6,242 bases of DNA. Source: Oscillospiraceae bacterium. Lineage in GTDB: Bacteria; Bacillota; Clostridia; Oscillospirales; Ruminococcaceae. The position numbers and the translations under genes are program-made. Below, in pieces: positions 1 through 5,432 of the stretch. The notes beneath the pieces are model-generated. The model was not told the DNA's origin and ran no database searches. It worked only from the letters and a program-made list of their open reading frames with translations. Each line of letters opens with the position of its first letter. The first letter of the stretch is position 1. The stretch covers positions 1-6,242 of the forward strand of contig JAIEDJ010000197.1 of assembly GCA_029068025.1 (NCBI GenBank). Reading direction: 5' to 3'.

Positions 1-49
1 GATTATTTTCAAATAATATAAACAAAATTATGTTATAGTAGAGATCACT

Positions 50-727
50 ATGGCGATAGTTCTTATACGCGCTGTTATTTTGTATATTCTTATTACATTT
101 TCGCTTCGGCTGATGGGAAAGCGGCAGCTTGGCGAGCTGCAGCCATCCGAGCTTGTTGTGACGATACTCATCTCCAACATAGCCGCTATTCCGGTAGAGG
201 ACAGCTCAGTGCCGATGATCATGGGTATTGTTCCGATCCTTACTCTGGTGTGTCTGGACGTAATTATGTCGGGAATAATGCTGAAATCCGCGCGCATACG
301 CAAGCTGATGATCGGCAGTCCGAGGATCATAATCAGCGGCGGCGAGATTTTTCAGAATGAGATGAAGCAGCTTCGCTACACTGTAGACGATCTGATCGAA
401 GCTATGCGGGATCAGCAGATATTTGACATCACCCAGATACAATACGCCATTGTGGAAACCACGGGAAAAATAAACTTTCTGTTGAAAAAGGATTATCAGC
501 CCGCCGAAAAGCAGGATATAAACGCAGGCGGCTCCACGAAGAATCCCCCGTCGGTGATAATCCGCGACGGAACAGTTGACAAGCAGCAGCTCAGGCTGCT
601 TGATCTCGGCGAGCAGTGGCTCACTAAGATCCTACGCGAAAACAATGTCACTGACAAGGGCGTGTTCCTTATGACCTCAGACAGCGGCGGGAATTACACC
701 ATCGTCAAGAAGGAGGGGAAAAAGTGA
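50..727 (+). CDS. DUF421 (YetF-type) membrane protein
   Basis: This 225-residue protein matches the DUF421/YetF family, found in Firmicutes membranes and often linked to sporulation or stress; its biochemical role is unknown. Three hydrophobic segments are visible at about residues 3-20, 34-50 and 55-78. The family signature MGKRQLGELQPSELV lies at residues 22-36 between the first two. The cytosolic domain follows: a GSPRIIISGGEI stretch (89-100), the RYTVDDLIEAMR helix (109-120) and the QYAIVETTGKINFL strand (131-144). Length is normal for the family. The ATG at 50 puts the first membrane helix directly at the N terminus, as in relatives, although the upstream ribosome site is weak (AGAG around 41-44). 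It overlaps the next gene by 4 bases, so the two are one transcription unit. No promoter is evident in the 49 bases available upstream. Confidence 0.9.
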   Translation: MAIVLIRAVILYILITFSLRLMGKRQLGELQPSELVVTILISNIAAIPVEDSSVPMIMGIVPILTLVCLDVIMSGIMLKSARIRKLMIGSPRIIISGGEIFQNEMKQLRYTVDDLIEAMRDQQIFDITQIQYAIVETTGKINFLLKKDYQPAEKQDINAGGSTKNPPSVIIRDGTVDKQQLRLLDLGEQWLTKILRENNVTDKGVFLMTSDSGGNYTIVKKEGKK

Positions 728-1101
728 ACAGGATAATCATCAGTATAGTAATACTTGCGGTAATGTCTGTAGGGTGCTTTGCCGGGGTAGGTTATGTGAA
801 CAGCTTTTCCGATAAGATGATAAGCAAGATCGACGAGGTAGAGGAAGCGTTTGACAAAGGTGATATGGAACACACGGTCAAAGCGGCAAAGGAGCTTCGC
901 GACGACTGGCACCGCTTTCTTGATTACTCAATACTTGTCAACGACCTCGGTCACGCGCTTGAAATAACCTCCGCCATAGCGCAGGTGTACTCCTTCGCGC
1001 AGGAGGGCAACGAGGAGCTGTACGCGTCATGCGACTGCGCACAAGCCTTGATAGAGGTCTTCCGCGACACGCAGTCTCCGACACTGTGGAAGATATTATA
1101 A
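724..1101 (+). CDS. DUF4363-type small membrane-anchored protein
   Basis: A 125-residue protein starting with GTG at 724, overlapping the stop of the DUF421 gene in a GTGA arrangement. A strong AAGGAGGGG site at 710-718 supports this start. Residues 3-25 form one hydrophobic helix (membrane anchor or uncleaved signal). The rest is charged and mostly helical, with a conserved-looking DDWHRFLDYSILVNDLGHALE segment around 60-80 (W62, H77). DUF4363 proteins are commonly encoded right behind DUF421 proteins, and this neighbourhood is the main support for the assignment along with the W/H pattern. Cys18 follows a VG pair, but position -3 is Ser, so a lipoprotein processing site is unlikely. A joint function with the DUF421 protein is inferred from coupling; no activity can be read from the sequence. 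Confidence 0.75.
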   Translation: MNRIIISIVILAVMSVGCFAGVGYVNSFSDKMISKIDEVEEAFDKGDMEHTVKAAKELRDDWHRFLDYSILVNDLGHALEITSAIAQVYSFAQEGNEELYASCDCAQALIEVFRDTQSPTLWKIL

Positions 1102-1106
1102 AAGGC

Positions 1107-1135
1107 AGGCGAGCCGTATTGAATGCGGCTCGCCT
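1107..1135 (+). terminator. Hairpin after the DUF421/DUF4363 pair
   Basis: Perfect 10-bp inverted repeat (AGGCGAGCCG at 1107-1116, CGGCTCGCCT at 1126-1135), extendable to 13 bp with one wobble and a TGA loop, starting 5 bases after the stop at 1101. There is no good T-run behind it (AAACTGTAG), so it may be a weak or factor-assisted terminator, or an mRNA 3'-end stabiliser. Confidence 0.5.
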
Positions 1136-1198
1136 CAAACTGTAGAAAAAGTTATTTTAGCCAAGAGCGGCGTGCCAAACCCGAGCACAAGCTCCCAA

Positions 1199-1381
1199 GC
1201 CAAGATCAACAATTTAAACGCGCAGGAGAAATTTCAAAAAGCAGCCCTGCTCGGCGTAACGGAGCGTCAGCGGAGTGGAGCCGAGCGGGGCTGGCTAGGG
1301 CAGTGCGCAGCACTGCCCGCTTTTGAAATTTCTTTTAAATCAACAGCCCCTCGTCAACGTGACAAAAAAGCCAAGGTCAAC
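1199..1381. repeat. 12-base near-direct repeats flanking element C
   Basis: GCCAAGATCAAC at 1199-1210 and GCCAAGGTCAAC at 1370-1381 match at 11 of 12 bases and flank element C. They could be boundaries of an inserted element or parts of a larger repeat. The distance from the stem ends (14 bases on the left, 33 on the right) makes a simple target-site duplication unlikely. Confidence 0.4.
1224..1336. repeat. Element C: stem enclosing two hairpins
   Basis: Fills most of the 291-base gap between two converging transcription units. An outer stem pairs GAAATTTC plus AAAAAGC (1228-1242) with GCTTTTGAAATTTC (1319-1332), one A unpaired, and can extend through G-T pairs to about 1224/1336. It encloses a 12-bp hairpin (1243-1254 with 1281-1292, one T-G wobble) and a 9-bp perfect hairpin (1298-1306 with 1310-1318, loop GCA), giving a three-way junction. 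It could terminate the minus-strand LysM-GH18 transcript, but no T-run sits directly behind it. No convincing gene lies here: short open frames across it lack ribosome sites and simply translate the repeat. Confidence 0.7.
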
Positions 1382-1392
1382 GTTATAAAATC

Positions 1393-2664
1393 TTACAGCT
1401 TTACGACCTCAAATTGGCTTTGCAGCACCAGCCAGTTCGGAATATAGCAGCGGTTTATCGTCCAGTAGGAAACACCCGCGAGATCGAATTCCTCCACGAG
1501 CTTCAGCTTTTCATTGACGCTGCGCGGATCGTCGAACCAAACCACATGACGCGTGCCGTTCTCGGTGTAGTAGAAATACGGGGTCTGCGACTTTTCATCA
1601 TACAGGATCTCCGAATTATACTGTGCGGCAAGCTCGGTCGCCGCGATAAAACCTATGCTTTGAGCCGCTGTTCCGCGTGTGTAGGGCAGCGTCCAGTCAT
1701 ATCCGTAATTCGGCATACCCATAAGTATCTTCTCGGACGGGATCTCGCTCACCGCATAACTGAGAACCTTGCGCACCTCTTCAATAGGCTGCACGGACAT
1801 AGGCGCACTGTAGGTATACCCCCATTCATAGGTCATGATGACAACATAGTCCGCGTATCTGCCCTGGACAGGGTAGTCGTGAGATTCGTAGAGTATACCC
1901 TGCTGATCAGCGCGGTACTTGGGCGCGACGGCGGTCACAAGGATATATCCGTTCCGGTGTACACGCTCGGAGATCTCTCTGAGGAAATCGTTGTAGCTCT
2001 CGCGGTCATCGGGCGCGATGTATTCCATGTCGAGATTAAGTCCATAGTAGTTCTTGTCGTCCAGCTCATACATGATCGAGCCTATCAGCCGTTCACGCGC
2101 GTTGGGATCGGCAAGGATCTGCGACAGCACCTCTGTGGAGAACGAGCCGTCAAATATGTTGGTAACGACCATCAGCGGCATCACCGCGTTTCTGGCGGCA
2201 CGGTAGATCAGATCGTCCGCGTCGGGAGCGATAAGCTCTCCCGCGGGAGTTATCGAATAAGAGAACGGCGACAGGAACGTCAGAAAAGGCAGAGAACAGT
2301 TCAGCGCGGACTCGCGGATATTCGGGTAGGCGTAACCGTTCACAATAATTGGACGGCGCGGAGCGCGGTTTTCCTGCGGAATTATGATCACTTCTCCCGG
2401 CTGAAGTGAGATAGGATTCACATTGGGATTTGCGTCGATCAGAGTTTCCAGCGGAACCTCAAATTCCTGAGCGATCGAAAACAGCGTCTGTCCCTCGCGC
2501 AGCACATACCTTATCGAATTTGACATAATAACAAGATTTTGTCCGACAGAAAGCGCGTTGGGATCGCGCAGAGCGTTGTCGGCAGCTATCCTGTTTGCGG
2601 GGATCCCGAACATTCTTGCCAGAGTGGTCAGATTATCCCCCGGTTTAACGGTGTAAATAAACAT
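1393..2664 (-). CDS. LysM-LysM-GH18 peptidoglycan hydrolase (SleL/YaaH-like)
   Basis: A 423-residue protein predicted to cut glycan bonds in peptidoglycan, probably spore cortex, as an N-acetylglucosaminidase. Two LysM peptidoglycan-binding domains come first: residues 2-47 (IYTVKPGDNLTTLARMF...) and 51-96 (RYVLREGQTLFSIAQEF...). A GH18 TIM-barrel catalytic domain covers about 107-420. Its core motif is YGLNLDMEY (207-215), with Glu214 as expected proton donor and Asp212 beside it. The two earlier Asp positions of the classic DxxDxDxE motif are Tyr207 and Asn210. MTYEWG (277-282) and the closing SYWTIN (399-404) are also typical. Length and order match SleL/YaaH-type germination enzymes. There is no signal peptide: LysM begins at residue 2. 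The ATG at 2664 has AAGGGGGAG just upstream (2675-2667). It lies 27 bases behind the amidase gene, so the two are probably co-transcribed. Exact specificity is inferred. Confidence 0.9.
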   Translation of the reverse strand: MFIYTVKPGDNLTTLARMFGIPANRIAADNALRDPNALSVGQNLVIMSNSIRYVLREGQTLFSIAQEFEVPLETLIDANPNVNPISLQPGEVIIIPQENRAPRRPIIVNGYAYPNIRESALNCSLPFLTFLSPFSYSITPAGELIAPDADDLIYRAARNAVMPLMVVTNIFDGSFSTEVLSQILADPNARERLIGSIMYELDDKNYYGLNLDMEYIAPDDRESYNDFLREISERVHRNGYILVTAVAPKYRADQQGILYESHDYPVQGRYADYVVIMTYEWGYTYSAPMSVQPIEEVRKVLSYAVSEIPSEKILMGMPNYGYDWTLPYTRGTAAQSIGFIAATELAAQYNSEILYDEKSQTPYFYYTENGTRHVVWFDDPRSVNEKLKLVEEFDLAGVSYWTINRCYIPNWLVLQSQFEVVKL

Positions 2665-2691
2665 AGCTCCCCCTTAAAATCGCATAATATC

Positions 2692-3231
2692 TCACAAGGC
2701 TTCATCCGGCTCCATATCCGGCTCTATTTCCAGCTCTTTACGAGCGCCGATAATGTGAATTCCCATCGCGTCGGCGTAATTATAGGCGGACAGCCGCTTG
2801 TTGCGCGCGTCTATGGAGTGAGCGCAGACGAAAATATTTTCGGGAACAGCGGGTCTCAGAATAGCCGAAATAAACACCGTATGATAAAACCTGCCGCTGC
2901 TGTTTATCAGCTGAATAATATCTCCGCGCCTCAGTTCCGAAAACGGGGCTTCCTCGCCATACACGCCCGGACCACGGTTGGTAAACAGAAACTCGCGGAG
3001 GAAATTCACTCCCGTCCACGCGGGAGCGCGGTCATCCGAGTTGATGTAGTACCAGCCGTTTTCCTGCGAATAGTTCATCACTCCGCAGCCCGCGTACATA
3101 CACTGTGAAACATAGTTCGTGCAGTCCCCGCCTATATCCTCAAAATCGTAAAAGCGCGGATTTCTCGCAAACGCCCAGTCCAGCGCGTACCGAACAGCGG
3201 CACGGCGGTCATAGTCCGTTTCTATCAGCAT
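2692..3231 (-). CDS. Stand-alone Amidase_6-type (papain-fold) amidase
   Basis: A 179-residue protein made up almost entirely of the putative amidase domain seen in Clostridia and Bacilli (Amidase_6). The opening YDRRAAVRYALDWAFARNPRFYDF (7-30) and GGDCTNYVSQCMYAGCG (34-50) are diagnostic. Cys37 is the expected nucleophile, His117 in YHTVF the expected general base, and the AHSIDAR segment (137-143) the third conserved block. The family is predicted to hydrolyse amide bonds in cell-wall material; the substrate is not readable from sequence. No signal peptide or extra binding domain is present. The ATG at 3231 is preceded by AAGGGGTGA (3244-3236), a good ribosome site. It is the first gene of a likely operon with the LysM-GH18 gene. 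The acidic tail (EIEPDMEPDEAL, 168-179) is unusual and may be a localisation tag or simply disordered. Confidence 0.88.
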   Translation of the reverse strand: MLIETDYDRRAAVRYALDWAFARNPRFYDFEDIGGDCTNYVSQCMYAGCGVMNYSQENGWYYINSDDRAPAWTGVNFLREFLFTNRGPGVYGEEAPFSELRRGDIIQLINSSGRFYHTVFISAILRPAVPENIFVCAHSIDARNKRLSAYNYADAMGIHIIGARKELEIEPDMEPDEAL

Positions 3232-3244
3232 AAAATCACCCCTT

Positions 3245-3349
3245 GGCGTATTTTATGCAGCCGGAGCTATTGTGTGAATAGACTTTCATACGCTCCGATA
3301 CAACTTGATCAATTGGTTTGTAAAATCTAAAAAAATTTGAAAAAAGTGC
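3245..3349. other. Divergent intergenic region between amidase operon and tRNA-Gly
   Basis: This stretch should hold the minus-strand promoter of the amidase operon, but no vegetative consensus is visible on that strand, which fits use of a sporulation sigma factor (inference). A bipartite inverted repeat is present: CGGAGC 3262-3267 with GCTCCG 3292-3297, and GTGTGAA 3272-3278 with TTCATAC 3285-3291. Its one G-T pair becomes an A-C mismatch in the amidase-side RNA. An 8-base palindrome, TTGATCAA, lies at 3305-3312. Confidence 0.35.
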
Positions 3350-3378
3350 TTGACATTTTTCAGATACTGTGATATAAT
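3350..3378 (+). promoter_or_regulatory. Vegetative promoter of the tRNA cluster
   Basis: TTGACA at 3350-3355 and TATAAT at 3373-3378 are both perfect and separated by 17 bases. Transcription would start near 3385, about 11 bases before tRNA-Gly. It is the only clear promoter in front of the four tRNA genes. Confidence 0.93.
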
Positions 3379-3395
3379 AATATAGTCTTGATAAT

Positions 3396-3469
3396 GCGGG
3401 TGTAGTTCAATGGTAGAATCCCAGCCTTCCAAGCTGGTCGCGTGGGTTCGATTCCCATCACCCGCTCCA
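3396..3469 (+). tRNA. tRNA-Gly (anticodon TCC)
   Basis: Complete cloverleaf of 74 bases with encoded CCA (3467-3469). The acceptor stem GCGGGTG (3396-3402) pairs with CACCCGC (3459-3465). The anticodon stem CCAGC/GCTGG encloses loop CTTCCAA, with TCC at 3428-3430, reading GGA and probably other glycine codons. The T-arm is intact. A perfect promoter lies directly upstream and a 16-bp hairpin follows 4 bases after the CCA. Confidence 0.96.
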
Positions 3470-3473
3470 CCGT

Positions 3474-3507
3474 TCAGGCAAAACAGCGCGTGCGCTGTTT
3501 TGCCTGA
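3474..3507 (+). terminator. Hairpin/terminator after tRNA-Gly
   Basis: Perfect 16-bp inverted repeat (3474-3489 with 3492-3507). Its inner part, CAGCG-CGTG-CGCTG followed by TTTT (3498-3501), reads as a compact intrinsic terminator; the outer part makes it symmetrical. It may terminate, or only attenuate, transcription into the downstream tRNAs, which have no obvious promoter of their own. Confidence 0.6.
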
Positions 3508-3636
3508 CGCTAAAGGCTTTGGTCTGCGCCCTGCGGGCTTGACCTCAGAGCTTTAGCAGGCGCGTTTTTGCTCGAATTGCCCTAATGGCAATTCGATTTT
3601 GTGCTCCGCACGAAATAACGCCAAAACGCTCGAAGT
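3507..3636. repeat. Element A: structured intergenic repeat behind tRNA-Gly
   Basis: First of two related elements (see element B at 4083-4206). Part one is a long imperfect hairpin: GCTAAAG 3509-3515 with CTTTAGC 3551-3557, GGTC 3521-3524 with GACC 3541-3544, GCCC 3528-3531 with GGGC 3535-3538. Part two is a stem (GCGTTTT 3562-3568 with AAAACGC 3623-3629) enclosing a 10-bp hairpin (3572-3581 with 3587-3596) and an 8-bp hairpin (3597-3604 with 3608-3615, one T-G pair). The anchors ACGCTAAAGGCTTT, AGGCGCGTTTTT and AAAACGCTCGA recur in element B; most hairpin arms do not. The remaining bases to tRNA-Arg (3637-3722) are AT-rich with a small CCCGCGGG palindrome (3684-3691) and no clear promoter. 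Confidence 0.75.
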
Positions 3637-3722
3637 ATTTTTTATAAGATCTCATATCGCTAAAACATACAAATCGCCCTCGCCCCGCGGGAGCTTTTTA
3701 TATGTCATATGAAGATTTATCC

Positions 3723-3799
<77 letters not shown>

Positions 3800-3840
3800 A
3801 TCGAATTTATGGGACGCGTTTCCCTTAAAATATATAATAT

Positions 3841-3918
3841 GGTGGGTATGGCTTAGTAGGTTAAAGCGTCGGATTGTGGTCCCGAAGATCGTGGGTTCGA
3901 TTCCCACTACCCACCCCA
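3841..3918 (+). tRNA. tRNA-His (anticodon GTG)
   Basis: The identity-defining extra G(-1) is encoded at 3841 and opposes C73 at 3915. The acceptor GTGGGTA (3842-3848) pairs with TACCCAC (3908-3914); CCA is encoded at 3916-3918. The anticodon GTG is at 3876-3878 in loop TTGTGGT. The anticodon stem TCGGA/CCCGA has an A31-C39 mismatch at the loop-closing pair; the other arms are intact. It lies 41 bases after tRNA-Arg, so the two are likely in one transcript. Confidence 0.95.
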
Positions 3919-3926
3919 CATTGCTT

Positions 3927-3955
3927 AAGGCATCGGGCTTTTGCCGGTGCCTTTT
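3927..3955 (+). terminator. Terminator-like hairpin between tRNA-His and tRNA-Gln
   Basis: AAGGCATCGGGC (3927-3938) pairs with GCCGGTGCCTT (3943-3953), with one wobble and one bulged G, around a TTTT loop. The 3' arm runs into TTTT (3952-3955). It looks like an intrinsic terminator, yet tRNA-Gln begins 6 bases later, so it must be leaky, act in processing, or be part of a dual promoter-terminator arrangement not recognisable here. Confidence 0.55.
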
Positions 3956-3961
3956 ACATTA

Positions 3962-4037
3962 TGAGGTATAGCCAAGTGGTAAGGCAACGGACTTTGACTC
4001 CGTCATCCCGCTGGTTCGAATCCAGCTACCTCAGCCA
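3962..4037 (+). tRNA. tRNA-Gln (anticodon TTG)
   Basis: Complete 76-base cloverleaf with encoded CCA (4035-4037). The acceptor TGAGGTA (3962-3968) pairs with TACCTCA (4027-4033). The anticodon stem ACGGA/TCCGT encloses CTTTGAC, with TTG at 3994-3996. The ATAGCCAAGTGGTAAGGCAACGG D-arm region is typical of bacterial tRNA-Gln. It is the last of the four tRNAs and is followed after one base by a 21-bp hairpin. Confidence 0.96.
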
Positions 4038-4038
4038 G

Positions 4039-4083
4039 TTGAACAAAACAGCCCTACGCAAAGCGTAGGGCTGTTTTGTTCAA
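4039..4083 (+). terminator. 21-bp hairpin/terminator closing the tRNA cluster
   Basis: Perfect 21-bp inverted repeat (4039-4059 with 4063-4083, loop AAA). The GC-rich inner arm ends in CTG followed by TTTTG, giving an intrinsic terminator embedded in a longer stem, as after tRNA-Gly. Both hairpins share CAAAACAG...CTGTTTTG but have different tips. Its position one base after the tRNA CCA makes it the end of the tRNA transcript. Confidence 0.7.
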
Positions 4084-4206
4084 CGCAAAGGCTTTCGCGC
4101 ACGCCGCTTCGCGGCGCACACGAAAGCTCTTTGCTAGGCGCGTTTTTCACTTCGCGGACGGTCGTCCGCGATTTCGCTTCGCGAAACCGTGAAAAACGCT
4201 CGAGGT
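4083..4206. repeat. Element B: structured intergenic repeat behind tRNA-Gln
   Basis: Second copy of the element A layout. Part one: GCAAAG 4085-4090 with CTTTGC 4129-4134, GCTTTCG 4091-4097 with CGAAAGC 4121-4127, CGCCGC 4102-4107 with GCGGCG 4111-4116. Part two: an 11-bp stem GCGTTTTTCAC 4140-4150 with GTGAAAAACGC 4189-4199, enclosing an 8-bp hairpin (4152-4159 with 4164-4171) and a 6-bp hairpin (4172-4177 with 4181-4186). Anchors AGGCGCGTTTTT (4136-4147) and AAAACGCTCGA (4193-4203) are identical to element A. Open frames through this stretch are by-products of the repeat. Confidence 0.8.
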
Positions 4207-4236
4207 TGATCTCCTGTGTAATGTTGATCTTGCCGA

Positions 4237-4312
4237 AAATCTTTTTGGTCACGATATCACAAACAGAGTCCCCTCGGCTTTGCCGAGGGGACTCTGTTTG
4301 CCGCAAAGATTT
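4237..4312. repeat. 19-bp perfect hairpin with outer inverted repeat
   Basis: CAAACAGAG...TCGGC at 4260-4278 pairs perfectly with 4282-4300 around a TTT loop. Outside it, AAATCTTT (4237-4244) and AAAGATTT (4305-4312) form a second inverted pair. It lies between element B and the hydrolase promoter and could be a symmetric insulator-type terminator or a small palindromic repeat unit. No gene is seen between 4207 and 4326. Confidence 0.7.
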
Positions 4313-4326
4313 CATTAAAATCAGCG

Positions 4327-4355
4327 TTGACAAATCTTGCGGTTTTTGTTATAAT
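4327..4355 (+). promoter_or_regulatory. Vegetative promoter of the hydrolase gene
   Basis: TTGACA at 4327-4332 and TATAAT at 4350-4355, both perfect, 17 bases apart. The predicted start near 4362 gives a leader of about 94 bases before the chosen ATG. Confidence 0.92.
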
Positions 4356-4361
4356 ATAATA

Positions 4362-4455
4362 AAGTAACAGCTGTTTTGATTCCGCAATGAAAATTTTGTT
4401 TAAGCAGACCGATCAAAACGGACTGCCGCAAATCATTTTTAAGGAGAACGCCATA
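4362..4455 (+). promoter_or_regulatory. Structured leader and ribosome site of the hydrolase
   Basis: GTTTTGAT (4373-4380) pairs perfectly with ATCAAAAC (4412-4419) around a 31-base loop that contains an in-frame ATG at 4387 lacking a ribosome site. AAGGAG at 4441-4446, 9 bases before the ATG at 4456, sits outside the stem and decides the start. No known riboswitch is recognised. Confidence 0.5.
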
Positions 4456-5247
4456 ATGAAAGAAATTCAGATCATTGACTTCCACACTCACCCTTATTTG
4501 TCGCAGGAGGAATTTTACTGCTTCTATCCCGATTCATTTACGCCGTCCGTAACGCAGTGCATGGAAGACATCAGGAAAGCCGGAATATCTCACATCTGCG
4601 GCTCGGTGATTTTAAAGAAAAAATACGAGAGCGGCTTTGATTACATAAAAGACTGCAACGACCGCGCCTTTGAAATAAAGAAAGCTCTGGGCGATTTTTA
4701 CACTCCCGGTCTGCACGTTCATCCCGAATTTGTTAAGGAATCCATTGCGGAAATAGAGCTGCGGCATAAGCAGGGCTTTGTACTGGTAGGCGAGCTTGTT
4801 CCGTATATGCACGGCTGGAAAGATTACTCGCGCAAAGACCTGGGCGAAATTCTCGAAGCCGCCGAACACTATAATATGCCGGTAAGCTTTCACACCGTAG
4901 GCAGTGAGCAAAAGGAAATGGACAAGATGGTGGAAGATCACCCCGGAGTGACCTTTATAGCCGCTCACCCGGGGGATAAGGAACAGTTTCTTCTGCATCT
5001 GGAGAGGATAAAGAAACACGACAATTACTGGCTCGACCTCTCCGGAACAGGGATATTCCGCTACGGTCTCATCGCTCACGGCGTAAAAGAAGTAGGCAGC
5101 GAACGGCTGATCTTCGGCACCGATTATCCCATCTGCAATCCGAGAATGTATGTTCAGGCAGTGTATCAGGAGCCGATCTCCGAAGAAGACATCGAAAATA
5201 TTCTCTATAAAAACGCTCAAAAAATTCTTGAAGGCTGCAATAAATAA
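4456..5247 (+). CDS. Amidohydrolase-family metal-dependent hydrolase
   Basis: A 263-residue protein of the amidohydrolase superfamily (Amidohydro_2-like TIM barrel); substrate unknown. Seen: IDFHTHP with metal ligands His10 and His12 on strand 1; VGELVPYMHG with Glu103; SFHT with His136; IAAHPG with His161; and FGTDYP with Asp213, the expected catalytic/metal aspartate. These appear in the family's order and spacing. It is cytosolic, without signal or membrane segments. An in-frame ATG at 4387 would add 23 residues, but it has no ribosome site and lies in the leader hairpin, whereas AAGGAG precedes the ATG at 4456, where the protein starts just before the first barrel strand as in relatives. 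It appears monocistronic: its own consensus promoter at 4327 and a strong terminator at 5283-5318. TatD-type nuclease is a less likely alternative given GTDYP and the overall pattern. Confidence 0.88.
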   Translation: MKEIQIIDFHTHPYLSQEEFYCFYPDSFTPSVTQCMEDIRKAGISHICGSVILKKKYESGFDYIKDCNDRAFEIKKALGDFYTPGLHVHPEFVKESIAEIELRHKQGFVLVGELVPYMHGWKDYSRKDLGEILEAAEHYNMPVSFHTVGSEQKEMDKMVEDHPGVTFIAAHPGDKEQFLLHLERIKKHDNYWLDLSGTGIFRYGLIAHGVKEVGSERLIFGTDYPICNPRMYVQAVYQEPISEEDIENILYKNAQKILEGCNK

Positions 5248-5282
5248 ATTATTTTAAAATATCCCTTTTCATAGGGTCAAAC

Positions 5283-5318
5283 AAAAACTCCCTCGGTACA
5301 TGACGAGGGAGTTTTTTT
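5283..5318. terminator. Bidirectional intrinsic terminator
   Basis: ACTCCCTCG (5287-5295) pairs with CGAGGGAGT (5304-5312) around an 8-base loop, with AAAAA before and TTTTTTT after. It terminates the hydrolase on the plus strand and, read from the other side, the regulator transcript on the minus strand. Confidence 0.92.
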
Positions 5319-5354
5319 GCGTTTTTACTTCATAATAACCTTTGTGTCGGTTTA

Positions 5355-5432
5355 CTAAAGCCCCTGTTCCAGCGCGTCAAATTCATCCGTGCTGAAAAAC
5401 TCACCGATAGTAAAATCAAAGCCGTCGATCAA
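5355..5432 (-). pseudogene. Remnant of a second XRE regulator's C terminus
   Basis: Reading minus from 5432 to the TAG at 5355 gives LIDGFDFTIGEFF (5432-5394) and STDEFDALEQGL (5393-5358). This aligns without gaps to the last 25 residues of the intact regulator next door (ICYGFNITLREFF, then NSEIFDDIEFVDD), with shared G-F, T, E-F-F, F-D and E. It has no start codon or DNA-binding part of its own. The frame is shifted relative to the intact gene, whose stop (5429-5431) overlaps it. The simplest reading is the surviving 3' end of a tandem or earlier XRE gene whose 5' part was lost or replaced by recombination. Confidence 0.65.

Noticed and set aside
1123..1447. Short open frames at the end of the DUF4363 gene and through element C
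   Set aside because: They lie in hairpin sequence with no ribosome sites and have low-complexity Arg/Ala-rich translations.
1414..2409. Long plus-strand open frame of 331 codons opposite the LysM-GH18 gene
   Set aside because: It is antisense to a gene with two clear LysM domains and a GH18 motif, has no ribosome site and shows no recognisable domain.
2539..3108. Plus-strand open frame spanning the LysM-GH18 and amidase genes
   Set aside because: It runs antisense across two recognised genes and their spacer and resembles no family.
4031..4367. Open frames on both strands through element B and the 19-bp palindrome
   Set aside because: Their coding is created by inverted repeats; no ribosome site or plausible protein features.
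4612..5220. Minus-strand open frame of 202 codons opposite the hydrolase
   Set aside because: It is the shadow of a well-supported amidohydrolase gene, without a ribosome site.
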